A DNA stretch of 17,081 nt from Defluviitaleaceae bacterium. GTDB lineage: Bacteria > Bacillota > Clostridia > Lachnospirales > WQUN01. The stretch covers positions 1 to 17,081 of the forward strand of contig WRKK01000340.1 in the NCBI GenBank assembly GCA_009782245.1, in the 5' to 3' direction. Below, in pieces: positions 1 to 6,206 of the stretch. Positions within the stretch are counted from its first letter, which is position 1; every line of letters starts with the position of its first letter. The notes beneath the pieces were generated by a model. It made no database searches. It was not told the origin of the DNA and worked only from the letters and a program-made list of their open reading frames with translations. Position numbers and translations under genes: made by a program.

Positions 1-161
1 CGCCCCTACAAAAACGCCACCCGCCCACCTGACGGCGGTCAGGTAGGGGCGAACGTCCTCGGTCGCCCGTCCCCAACCTGCCCGCTCCATCTGCTTTACA
101 ATATTTCAATAAAAATATACGCAGACAGGTCGGTCGCCCGATTTGTTATAATTTGTGCAAA
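1..161. repeat. GC-rich extragenic repeat block at left edge
   Basis: No gene is seen here. Positions 27-44 form a small hairpin (ACCTGAC, four-base loop, GTCAGGT). Positions 43-74 are a copy, with one base changed in an arm, of the hairpin element found intact at 3160-3192 and, in the other orientation, at 7815-7847; its core is GGGCGACC-6 nt-GGTCGCCC. Positions 113-139 (AAATATACGCA, then GACAG and CGCCC) resemble 3257-3283, so the element and this trailing segment occur in the same order in both places. The block lies just beyond the stop codon of the minus-strand PEGA gene. Confidence 0.7.
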
Positions 162-1865
162 TTATTCCGTAGTATACCCCGCATTTTCGTCTGGTAGCGG
201 CAGATTATAATCTGGTGGTGGCCAAATTGCATCGGGTTCGGTGGGTGGCGGCGGTTCAACTGCTGTGCCAGGTGGCGGAGTTGGCAATGGCGGTAAAGGC
301 GGCGGTTCAACTGCTGTGCCAGGCGGCGGCGTTGGTAATGGCGGTGGTTCTACTGCTGTGCCAGGCGGTGCTGTTTCGGGCGGTAGCGTTGGCAACGGAA
401 CGGGCGTTGTGCCAGGCGGTAGCGGCGGTAAAACGGGCGTTGTACCAGGCAATTCGCCGCCAGGAGATGTTGCGATTGGTGGCGGTAAAGTTGGCACAGC
501 TGGCATAACTGGCGATAGTTGGTTTAAGTGCAACAAAAACTGTCTAGCGGAATGTTCATCTACTACTATAGGAATAACCCGCTCTTCGTGCCCAAGCATT
601 CTAGCCACTATTACATTAGTGCCGAAAGGCATATTTACAGTAAGCGGCGAGTTGCCAACAAAAGCATCGTTTACAAATATTTGTGCCGTTGTTGGAAAAC
701 TTTCTATTAGAATAAGTGCATCTTGCGGCTGATCGGGAACTAATTCCAGTTCCATGCGTGTAAACGGCTGTACTATCATTATTTCTTCCTGGATTGGTAT
801 AAAACCAGGGTGTTCTACACGCAAAATATGCGTACCGTATTCTAGTTCGATAAGCGTGTTTTCTATTACTGCTGGCTCGCCGTTGATTAGTATTGTTGCC
901 TCTGGCTCGTTTGTTACTACTACTTGCAAGCTGCCTAGCCTAAAAATTACGCTTGCCAAATCTACCGTTATTGTTGTGCCTTGCGTAACTACTACATCGG
1001 CGGGGAACGTGTCTATATTTTGCCCATCGATGATAACCCTATGTGTACCCTCAAAAACGGCTACTGGCCCAGAGTCGTCCAGCGGTCTAAATATCGAGTT
1101 GCCTATTGCAACCGTGCCGCCAACTATTCTGTCGTAATTTTCAAAGCGAATAAACCCGTTGCCGCTGTCAACCCGCAAACTCCATATTTTATCTTGAAAA
1201 CCGACTAAAGTAATGAGATCCGCCGAATTAACGTGTGCTATAGAAAATGGCTCGTTGCGGTTAAGTATTAATGTGCGGCTGCTGTAGCTGTAAACCTGGT
1301 TGCCGACCGTGATAGTTGCGGCATCTAGGTCTATTGTAAAGCCAGTAAGTTGTTCTTCCCAGGCACGGCCGCTGACTGATATGTTAGCAACTTCGTTTGT
1401 GTTGACATCAAAAGTAACGTCCACAATTTGCCCCAAATTAATTTCGCCAAAACCGATAGGCGAGCCGAATCTGTTGCGGACGGTTGTTGTATCGGTTAGG
1501 CTAAAGCGTTCCGAGCGTCCCGTTTCCAAAAAATGAACATCAATAGTTTGGGGGACAAACGTGTTTAACGCTGTAACCATCGCCAGTGCTTGATCATGTT
1601 CTGGTCTAACAAAGGCGGCGTTGGGGTCTTCTGTTGGTGTTGGCTGCGGCATACTGACGGTTGTGTTGGGTTGCACTATAGTTTGAAACGCCACAATAAA
1701 CAGCGTTACACAAACCGCAACGCCAATAACCATAGTAACTGCGTAAAATATTGCAAGGTTAGTTTTGCGTTTGCGTGCCCGCGCAGAACCGCTAGAGCGT
1801 CGTCTAGCAGTTGGAACGCGTCTGCGTTCGTAATTTATTTCATTTGTATCAGAAAAATTGCTCAT
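162..1865 (-). CDS. Membrane-anchored PEGA-domain protein with proline-rich repeat tail
   Basis: The predicted protein has 567 residues. Residues 1-36 are very basic (RRR, ARARKRK), residues 37-60 form one hydrophobic helix, and the rest should be outside the membrane. A beta-rich region (about 85-306) precedes two PEGA-like repeats at about 313-376 and 384-447, seen from patterns such as ATILINGEPA...YGTHILRVEHPGF and AQIFVNDAFVGNSPL...FGTNVIVARMLGHEE. Residues 451-567 are a Pro/Thr/Gly tail containing PPGTAVEPPP copies, likely a wall-spanning stalk. PEGA domains are usually surface modules of unknown ligand; the role here is unknown. I start at ATG 1865 because GGAGGTG lies seven to eight bases upstream; a longer reading to 1907 lacks such a site. 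The gene is divergent from the LytTR regulator. It could be a cell-wall sensor or adhesin-like protein; that is inference. Confidence 0.88.
   Translation of the reverse strand: MSNFSDTNEINYERRRVPTARRRSSGSARARKRKTNLAIFYAVTMVIGVAVCVTLFIVAFQTIVQPNTTVSMPQPTPTEDPNAAFVRPEHDQALAMVTALNTFVPQTIDVHFLETGRSERFSLTDTTTVRNRFGSPIGFGEINLGQIVDVTFDVNTNEVANISVSGRAWEEQLTGFTIDLDAATITVGNQVYSYSSRTLILNRNEPFSIAHVNSADLITLVGFQDKIWSLRVDSGNGFIRFENYDRIVGGTVAIGNSIFRPLDDSGPVAVFEGTHRVIIDGQNIDTFPADVVVTQGTTITVDLASVIFRLGSLQVVVTNEPEATILINGEPAVIENTLIELEYGTHILRVEHPGFIPIQEEIMIVQPFTRMELELVPDQPQDALILIESFPTTAQIFVNDAFVGNSPLTVNMPFGTNVIVARMLGHEERVIPIVVDEHSARQFLLHLNQLSPVMPAVPTLPPPIATSPGGELPGTTPVLPPLPPGTTPVPLPTLPPETAPPGTAVEPPPLPTPPPGTAVEPPPLPPLPTPPPGTAVEPPPPTEPDAIWPPPDYNLPLPDENAGYTTE
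244..366 (-). repeat. In-frame repeats in the proline-rich tail of the PEGA protein
   Basis: The 18-base stretch GGTTCAACTGCTGTGCCA occurs at 253-270 and 304-321 and, with one change, at 346-363, spaced 51 and 42 bases apart. These steps are multiples of three, giving 17- and 14-residue units with core PPGTAVEPPP on the coding strand. The copies are nearly identical at DNA level, which suggests recent expansion and possible length variation between strains. Confidence 0.85.
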
Positions 1866-1881
1866 AAATACACCTCCACAT

Positions 1882-1895
1882 AAAAGTACACTTTT
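1882..1895. promoter_or_regulatory. Palindrome at the predicted transcription start of the PEGA gene
   Basis: AAAAGT-AC-ACTTTT is an inverted repeat with perfect six-base arms. It lies directly downstream of the minus-strand -10 box, over the expected start of transcription, a usual position for a repressor operator. AT-rich palindromes of this size also arise by chance and no binding protein is identified. Confidence 0.35.
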
Positions 1896-1924
1896 AGTAT
1901 ACATCACTTTGCAAAAGATTACAA
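1896..1924 (-). promoter_or_regulatory. Sigma-A promoter of the PEGA gene
   Basis: Read on the minus strand, TTGTAA (1919-1924) is the -35 box and TATACT (1896-1901) the -10 box, separated by exactly 17 bases. Five of six -10 bases match the consensus. The start of transcription would fall near 1889, leaving a leader of about 24 bases with a GGAGGTG ribosome site. Confidence 0.6.
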
Positions 1925-2100
1925 GTTTTTTACAATATTTATTATTTGCCAGCTAAAATTTTTGAAACCAGCCGCAAAATCCCGTAAAATCCCGTAAAAT
2001 AGCGGGTTTGCCAAAAGACAGCACAACCCTTTTTTAGGACAAAAAAATTCACGCCGAAACGGGCGGTGTATTATATATATAAATTGATTTGACGGCGATA

Positions 2101-2106
2101 TATAAT
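2101..2106 (+). promoter_or_regulatory. Candidate -10 box for the LytTR regulator gene
   Basis: A perfect TATAAT lies about 45 bases before the start codon, in an alternating AT-rich stretch beginning near 2069. No good -35 box sits 16-18 bases upstream; TTGATT and TTGACG nearby have the wrong spacing. The promoter may need an activator, or the box may be fortuitous. Confidence 0.3.
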
Positions 2107-2151
2107 GCAAACATTTTAGCCAAATTTTGCCCAATTAAGGAGGAATAAGCT

Positions 2152-2904
2152 ATGTTGAGTGTATTTATATGTGAAGACAACAAAGATCAACTAACCAGCA
2201 TAAGAAAATGCGTTGACAATTATATCTTTATAGAAAATTTGAACATGGAAATTGTATGTGCCAAAACCGATCCAAGATACTTAATAAATTACATTTCCAG
2301 CAACAAAGTAGAGGGGCTTTACTTTTTAGATATAGAACTAAACTCTGACATAAACGGCTTTGGCTTAGCCGAAACGATAAGAAAATACGACCCACGCGGC
2401 TTTATTGTTTTTGTTACAGCAGATGCCGAATCGCACTTACTAACTTTTGAATATAAAATTGAAGCCATGGACTATATAATAAAGGGCAGCGAAAATTTTC
2501 GCCCCCGTATACGCGAGTGTGTCCAGAATGCGTATGATAAATATAACTCTAAAGCGACCAATTTACTTCAGACTAATTTTGTTTTTAATTTGCCTGGCGG
2601 GAACACAAATTCGGTGGATATTTCCAAAATATTTTACCTAGAAACCGCCCAGGATAGGGCACACAACCTAAACTTGTACACCAAAGACAGTATGCACCAA
2701 TTTAGAAGTTCGCTAAAAGACGTAGAAAGGCGACTAAGCAAAAATTTTTTTAGATGTCATAGGTCGTACATAGTAAATATAAACAAAGTAAGCTCGTTTA
2801 ACAGTGAAAGGCTAGAAATTACACTAGAAAACGGCGCTATACTAGATGTAGCCGACAAATACGTAAAAAATGTGCGTCGGCTAATGAACAGCTTGGCAAG
2901 TTAA
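2152..2904 (+). CDS. LytTR-family response regulator (AgrA/ComE type), orphan
   Basis: This 250-residue protein has an N-terminal receiver domain (about 1-120) and a C-terminal LytTR DNA-binding domain (about 140-247). Receiver residues are visible: acidic pair E8-D9, phosphoacceptor D60 in YFLDIEL, T89 in FVTAD and K111 in DYIIKG. The LytTR half carries FFRCHRSYIVNINKV, the usual signature. Such proteins are phosphorylated by HPK10-type sensor kinases and activate promoters with pairs of short direct repeats, often for peptide quorum sensing, surface proteins or bacteriocins. No kinase, peptide precursor or AgrB-like gene is nearby, so the partner is unknown. AAGGAGG at 2137-2143 with eight-base spacing fixes the start. 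The divergent PEGA surface-protein gene is a plausible but unproven target. Confidence 0.94.
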   Translation: MLSVFICEDNKDQLTSIRKCVDNYIFIENLNMEIVCAKTDPRYLINYISSNKVEGLYFLDIELNSDINGFGLAETIRKYDPRGFIVFVTADAESHLLTFEYKIEAMDYIIKGSENFRPRIRECVQNAYDKYNSKATNLLQTNFVFNLPGGNTNSVDISKIFYLETAQDRAHNLNLYTKDSMHQFRSSLKDVERRLSKNFFRCHRSYIVNINKVSSFNSERLEITLENGAILDVADKYVKNVRRLMNSLAS

Positions 2905-2940
2905 GTTTTTCCGATGCTTAATCAACCAGAAAACCTAAAA

Positions 2941-2989
2941 CCGTGGGGCGCTGCCCCACACCCCGCAAGGAGCGCGCCCCTTGACCCGC
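2941..2989. repeat. Family B extragenic repeat, copy 1
   Basis: It begins with a perfect hairpin, GTGGGGC-GCT-GCCCCAC, followed by CACCCCGCAAGG, AGCGCG and CCCCTTGACCCGC. The reverse complement of nearly the same sequence is at 7959-8030. The copy sits between the LytTR stop codon and the terminator, outside any gene. Confidence 0.85.
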
Positions 2990-3065
2990 AATTTTTAATA
3001 GGTTGATTGTGAGCATTGTTGGTTAAATTTTTGCCAATGCTTTAATATAGATGTGTAGAATACAG

Positions 3066-3097
3066 AAAATGGGCGGATAATGTCTGCCCATTTTTTT
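3066..3097 (+). terminator. Intrinsic terminator after the LytTR regulator
   Basis: Positions 3066-3077 (AAAATGGGCGGA) pair with 3083-3094 (TCTGCCCATTTT), giving a 12-bp stem with one G-U pair and a five-base loop, and a T run continues to 3097. The A run on the left could let it act on the minus strand too. The GGGCGGATAAT part resembles the family A repeats, so the terminator may derive from one. Confidence 0.8.
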
Positions 3098-3159
3098 GCC
3101 CGCTTTTTTTTGTAAATTTGGCGATAATCGGAATGGGCAAACGGGCAGGTGGCATCGTT

Positions 3160-3192
3160 GTAGGGGCGACCGTCCTCGGTCGCCCGTCCCCC
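3160..3192. repeat. Family A extragenic repeat (GGGCGACC hairpin)
   Basis: The sequence GTAGGGGCGACC-GTCCTC-GGTCGCCC-GTCCCCC contains arms GGGCGACC and GGTCGCCC that pair perfectly around a six-base loop. Nearly the same sequence is at 43-74, and the core is in the other orientation at 7815-7847. It lies between the terminator and the rpmH promoter. Confidence 0.85.
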
Positions 3193-3287
3193 CATAAATC
3201 GTTTAAGTTAATGTACAGTAATATTATCCGCCCGTTTTCCCGTTCCGATTTTAGCCTAAATATACGCAAGTAGACAGTCGCCCACTA

Positions 3288-3325
3288 TTGAAAATTTGAA
3301 TATACGAATTAATTGTGTAGTCATA
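3288..3325. repeat. 38-bp upstream element, copy 1 (before rpmH)
   Basis: The segment starts TTGAAAATTTGAATATA and matches 14209-14246 at 33 of 38 positions by eye. It is AT-rich, follows CGCCC-containing repeat sequence in both places, and ends just before the rpmH -35 box. Function unknown. Confidence 0.75.
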
Positions 3326-3333
3326 AAAAAAAA

Positions 3334-3362
3334 TTGACCTATTGGTAGTATTTGTGTATAAT
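3334..3362 (+). promoter_or_regulatory. Strong sigma-A promoter of the rpmH-mnmE block
   Basis: TTGACC (3334-3339) and TATAAT (3357-3362) are separated by 17 bases, close to an ideal vegetative promoter. It lies 66 bases before the rpmH start codon and is probably the main promoter of rpmH, rnpA, yidD and yidC. Confidence 0.88.
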
Positions 3363-3428
3363 ATTTTAGGGTGTGTTTACAGCCACCAAAATCAACGAAA
3401 AATCAACCAAAAAAGAGGTGAAGTTATT

Positions 3429-3563
3429 ATGAAACGTACGTATCAACCAAAAAGGCGGCAACGCTACAGGGAACACGGGTTTAGAAAAAGAATGCGCACA
3501 AAGCCAGGACGCAACGTTATACAAAGGCGGCGGCGTAAAGGGCGCAAGGCGTTGACAGTTTAG
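3429..3563 (+). CDS. rpmH: 50S ribosomal protein L34
   Basis: The 44-residue, highly basic protein begins MKRTYQPKRRQRYREHGFRK and continues with the usual RMRTKPGRNVIQRRRRKGR core and short hydrophobic end (ALTV), the full length of bacterial L34. L34 is a late-assembling component of the large ribosomal subunit. The start at 3429 is set by GAGGTGAAG about eight bases upstream; the reading frame is open back to 3342 but that part does not resemble L34. It is the first gene of the block and is followed after 13 bases by rnpA, the order conserved across most bacteria. Confidence 0.97.
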   Translation: MKRTYQPKRRQRYREHGFRKRMRTKPGRNVIQRRRRKGRKALTV

Positions 3564-3576
3564 CCTTTGCAAACTT

Positions 3577-3927
3577 ATGAAAAAATCCCCGATAAACTCG
3601 CTTAAAAAAAGCCGCGAATTTAAGGCAGTTTACGACAACAAATCTTTTGTTGCTAATCGTTTGTTGGTTTTGTATGTAAAAAAAACCGAACTGCCGCAAA
3701 GCCGATTGGGCGTGGCTATTAGCCGCAAGGTTGGCAACGCTGCGGCTCGCAACAAACTAAAACGCCGAATAAAGGAATTTATGCGCTTAAATAACACCAA
3801 CTACGCCACAGGTTACGATATTGTAATTGTAGCACGCAAAGGATCGGCGGCTGCCTCCTTTGACCAAATAGGACAAGCGTTGTCTAATTTATTTGAAAGA
3901 AAAAGGGAAACACATGAAATACATTAA
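3577..3927 (+). CDS. rnpA: Ribonuclease P protein component
   Basis: This 116-residue basic protein is the protein subunit of RNase P, which helps the catalytic RNA remove 5' leaders from pre-tRNAs. The family signature RLGVAISRKVGNAAARNKLKRRIKE (about 43-67) contains the conserved RNxxKR basic helix at 58-63, and the N-terminus (LKKSREFKAVY) fits the family. Length is normal. The ribosome site before ATG 3577 is poor, so it may depend on translation of rpmH 13 bases upstream. Its 3' end overlaps yidD by 14 bases. Confidence 0.95.
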   Translation: MKKSPINSLKKSREFKAVYDNKSFVANRLLVLYVKKTELPQSRLGVAISRKVGNAAARNKLKRRIKEFMRLNNTNYATGYDIVIVARKGSAAASFDQIGQALSNLFERKRETHEIH

Positions 3928-4132
3928 ATTGTTTTTGCTTATGCTGTTAAGAGCCTATAAAAGATGGATTTCGCCGCTGCTGGGCCCTAGATGCCGATTT
4001 TATCCCAGTTGTTCTGATTATATGTATGAGGCGATAACTCGGCACGGCATAGTAAAGGGTATAGCCATGGGTTCGTATCGGCTGTTACGCTGTAACCCAT
4101 TATGCAAAGGTGGTTATGACCCTGTTCCCTAG
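3914..4132 (+). CDS. yidD: Membrane protein insertion efficiency factor YidD
   Basis: The 72-residue protein has an N-terminal amphipathic or hydrophobic segment (KYIKLFLLMLLRAYKRWISP) followed by the hallmark cysteines and motifs GPRCRFYPSCSDYMYEAI, HG, RLLRCNPLCKGGYDPVP. YidD is a small inner-face membrane protein that assists YidC-dependent insertion. I chose ATG 3914 because the family starts right before this helix; an in-frame ATG at 3893 would add seven polar residues unlike the family. AAAAGGG lies a few bases upstream. The gene overlaps the rnpA end and is 11 bases from the start of yidC, so the three are translationally linked. Confidence 0.95.
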   Translation: MKYIKLFLLMLLRAYKRWISPLLGPRCRFYPSCSDYMYEAITRHGIVKGIAMGSYRLLRCNPLCKGGYDPVP

Positions 4133-4143
4133 GAGGTGAAAAT

Positions 4144-5358
4144 TTGTATTTTTTAGGACTTTTTGGCGGACAAAGAATGGTGCAAAATGAGCCAGGTATG
4201 CTTATAGGCCCTATTGCGGCTGCTTTTGGCTTTATTATTGACTTTATTTTTAACATCATCAACAACTTTACTATCTACCATTCGCTAGGTTTTTCCATTA
4301 TATTTTTAACAATTATTGTCCGTTCGCTTATGTTGCCACTTGCAATTAAAACGCAAAAATCAATGGCGGCTATGCAGCGGCTTAACCCTGAACTACAAAA
4401 AATCCGCAAAAAATATCCCGATAAAGACGCAAAAAGCCAGCAAGCAATGAACGCCGAAATCCAAAAACTATACGCCGATAATAAGGTTAATCCGCTAGGC
4501 GGTTGCTTGCCCATGCTTATCCAAATGCCGTTCTTTTTTGGGCTAAGTTTTATAATGCAACAATCGTACCTGTACGTTTCGCGGCTGGGCGATTTATATT
4601 CGCAAATTTCAACGTTTCTTATAAATCATGTGCCAGGCTATACTAATTATGTGGGCGCTATTGGCGCCCCGCGTGTGCCTGGCAACGCCACTATCAATAT
4701 CGCCGAAGTCTCCGACCTTAACAGGCTGCTTAACGTTTTTAGTGCCGAGGATTGGGAAAATTTATTTAATACAATGCCAGAAATTTATTCGCAAATACCC
4801 GCCCAGCACTTGGAAACACTCGTTGCACAACTGCCACCAGAAATGGCGGCAATATTAAATGCGCCCGCCGATCAAGCCGCTGTATACGGCGGCAGGTTAG
4901 AGGCCTTGCAGCAACTTGGTAACTATTTGCAAGGGCTACTAGCTAATTTTCCTGTGCCGCAAGATTATTTGCATTTGCCAACCCTTTTAACTTTACACGA
5001 ACAAAAAATTGCAATAGAAAACTTTTTTGGCATGGCTCTTACCGAAGCAACTGGTATCGGCTGGCCCGGGATAATTATACCTATTTTGGCAGTAGCAACC
5101 GCTATTTTAACATCTGTTGTTACTATGCGCGCATCTATTGTTACCGATGAACGGGCAAAACAACAGCAAAAAATGATGTTGGTTATAATGCCAGTTTTTA
5201 TGGGTGCAATGACAATCGGCTTGCCCGCTGGTGTTGGTATATTTTGGATAACTAGCTCGGTTTACCAAACCGTGCAGCAGTTAATTCTTAACAAACGAAT
5301 ACTAGCACCAATAAAAGAAGAAATGGCACTAGCCGAATTAAAATCCGCAAAAAAATAA
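4144..5358 (+). CDS. yidC: Membrane protein insertase YidC/Oxa1 with enlarged extracellular loop
   Basis: The 404-residue product inserts and folds membrane proteins, with or without SecYEG. The first core helix (about 45-67) carries the conserved arginine R60 (IIVRSLMLPL), which sits in the hydrophilic groove. A charged cytosolic hairpin (70-115) and the motif NPLGGCLPMLIQMPFFFGL (116-134) follow, and more helices lie at about 308-328 and 343-380. The start is TTG 4144, chosen because AGGAGGTG (4131-4138) precedes it at about seven bases; the next ATG (4177) has no comparable site. No lipobox signal peptide is seen. The oddity is a stretch of about 160 residues (145-305) between the second and third core helices, rich in Leu/Pro/Gln/Ala, which makes the protein well over the roughly 260-290 residues usual for Gram-positive YidC. 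Confidence 0.95.
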   Translation: MYFLGLFGGQRMVQNEPGMLIGPIAAAFGFIIDFIFNIINNFTIYHSLGFSIIFLTIIVRSLMLPLAIKTQKSMAAMQRLNPELQKIRKKYPDKDAKSQQAMNAEIQKLYADNKVNPLGGCLPMLIQMPFFFGLSFIMQQSYLYVSRLGDLYSQISTFLINHVPGYTNYVGAIGAPRVPGNATINIAEVSDLNRLLNVFSAEDWENLFNTMPEIYSQIPAQHLETLVAQLPPEMAAILNAPADQAAVYGGRLEALQQLGNYLQGLLANFPVPQDYLHLPTLLTLHEQKIAIENFFGMALTEATGIGWPGIIIPILAVATAILTSVVTMRASIVTDERAKQQQKMMLVIMPVFMGAMTIGLPAGVGIFWITSSVYQTVQQLILNKRILAPIKEEMALAELKSAKK

Positions 5359-5382
5359 CTAGCAAGGTGTGATAATAAAATC

Positions 5383-5433
5383 AGGGAATACTCCGCAAAC
5401 ATTGTAAACCTCTAATCTGTTGGAGTATTCTCT
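5383..5433. promoter_or_regulatory. Long hairpin between yidC and jag
   Basis: Positions 5383-5394 (AGGGAATACTCC) pair with 5422-5433 (GGAGTATTCTCT) as a 12-bp stem with one G-U pair around a 27-base loop. There is no T run, so it is not a normal intrinsic terminator. It could be an RNA processing or stability site, or an operator. A weak promoter overlaps it (TTGTAA 5402-5407, 18-base gap, TATTCT 5426-5431), so jag-mnmE may also be transcribed separately. Confidence 0.5.
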
Positions 5434-5465
5434 AACACGCCCTTAAATATAGGAGTGAATAGAGT

Positions 5466-6206
5466 ATGGATGCAGTAGAACGAGTTGGAAAAACAAAAGA
5501 AGATGCAATAGCAGCAGCATTAAAAATACTAAATTTAACTATAGAACAGGTAGATATACAAATTATTGACGAAGGATCAAAGGGATTTTTGGGGCTGTTT
5601 GGCAACAAACCCGCCAAAGTAAGCGTAACAAAAAAAATTGGCCCAACAGAACTAGCCGAACGCTTTTTATTGGAAGTAACCGAAGCTATGGGAATGTTAG
5701 TAAAATTAGAATTAAACCGAAAAGAAAAGCACTTGCACGTTAATTTGATAGGGCAAAATATGGGCGTTTTAATCGGTAAACGTGGACAAACCCTAGATGC
5801 CTTGCAGTATCTTACTAATCTTGTTATTAACCGTTGCGGTGTGCCAGAATTTAGCATTGTACTTGATACCGAAAATTACCGCAAACGCCGCCGCGAAACC
5901 CTTGAGGGTCTAGCTATTAGCCTTGCCCGTAAAGCCAAAATTACCAAAAAAAATGTCGTGCTAGAACCGATGAGCCGCTATGAACGCCACATAATTCACA
6001 CCATACTACAAAAAGATACCGCCGTGCGAACCTACAGCGAGGGCGTTGACCCTTTTCGTAACGTTATCATTGCCCTAAAATCGCCAACCAGTAACCCCTC
6101 GGAAACCGCCGAAAGCACCGAATATTCAAGGCCGCCACGCCGCACCCGCCGAAGTCATAGCCACCACAGTGCACCAAGAACAAGAAGTAATGTTGACAAA
6201 CAATAA
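5466..6206 (+). CDS. khpB: RNA-binding protein KhpB/Jag (Jag-N, KH and R3H domains)
   Basis: This 246-residue protein has the full three-domain plan. A Jag-N domain at about 3-55 ends in the typical GSKGFLGLFGNKPAKV. A KH domain follows at about 75-135 with the GKRG loop at 104-107 (IGKRGQTLDALQYL). An R3H domain at about 140-206 contains RYERHIIH (171-178). KhpB binds many RNAs, often with KhpA, and influences cell division and elongation in streptococci and relatives. The start at ATG 5466 follows TAGGAGTG. A basic Ser/Arg/His tail (about 207-246) extends past the usual end and overlaps mnmE. The position after yidC is conserved. Confidence 0.95.
   Translation: MDAVERVGKTKEDAIAAALKILNLTIEQVDIQIIDEGSKGFLGLFGNKPAKVSVTKKIGPTELAERFLLEVTEAMGMLVKLELNRKEKHLHVNLIGQNMGVLIGKRGQTLDALQYLTNLVINRCGVPEFSIVLDTENYRKRRRETLEGLAISLARKAKITKKNVVLEPMSRYERHIIHTILQKDTAVRTYSEGVDPFRNVIIALKSPTSNPSETAESTEYSRPPRRTRRSHSHHSAPRTRSNVDKQ

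Larger units (their letters stand above)
2905..3428. other. Gene-free stretch between LytTR gene and rpmH
   Basis: About 520 bases without a convincing gene. In order it holds a family B repeat (2941-2989), a weak 7-bp inverted repeat (AGCATTG 3012-3018 with CAATGCT 3035-3041), an intrinsic terminator (3066-3097), a family A repeat (3160-3192), a segment also found near 113-139 (3257-3283), a 38-bp segment also found at 14209-14246 (3288-3325), and the rpmH promoter (3334-3362). In many Bacillota dnaA and its boxes flank rpmH; neither dnaA nor a cluster of TTATCCACA boxes is visible. Confidence 0.75.

Noticed and set aside
148..165. AT-rich inverted repeat over the PEGA stop codon as terminator
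   Set aside because: The stem has almost no GC pairs and no U run follows on the minus strand.
241..732. Plus-strand Gly/Ser-rich frame (163 codons) opposite the PEGA gene
   Set aside because: It is the antisense of the proline-rich repeat tail; composition follows from the repeats and there is no ribosome site.
1919..2134. Minus-strand frame of 71 codons upstream of the PEGA gene
   Set aside because: It covers promoter sequence and an AT-rich gap and has no family resemblance or good ribosome site.
2995..3269. Minus-strand small frames between the LytTR gene and rpmH
   Set aside because: They run across the terminator and family A repeat, so openness comes from repeat sequence.
3893..3913. 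Upstream in-frame ATG for yidD
   Set aside because: The added residues do not fit the YidD family start; ATG 3914 does.
6169..6189. Upstream in-frame ATG for mnmE
   Set aside because: It lengthens the protein and the jag overlap without a better ribosome site; it remains possible but less likely.
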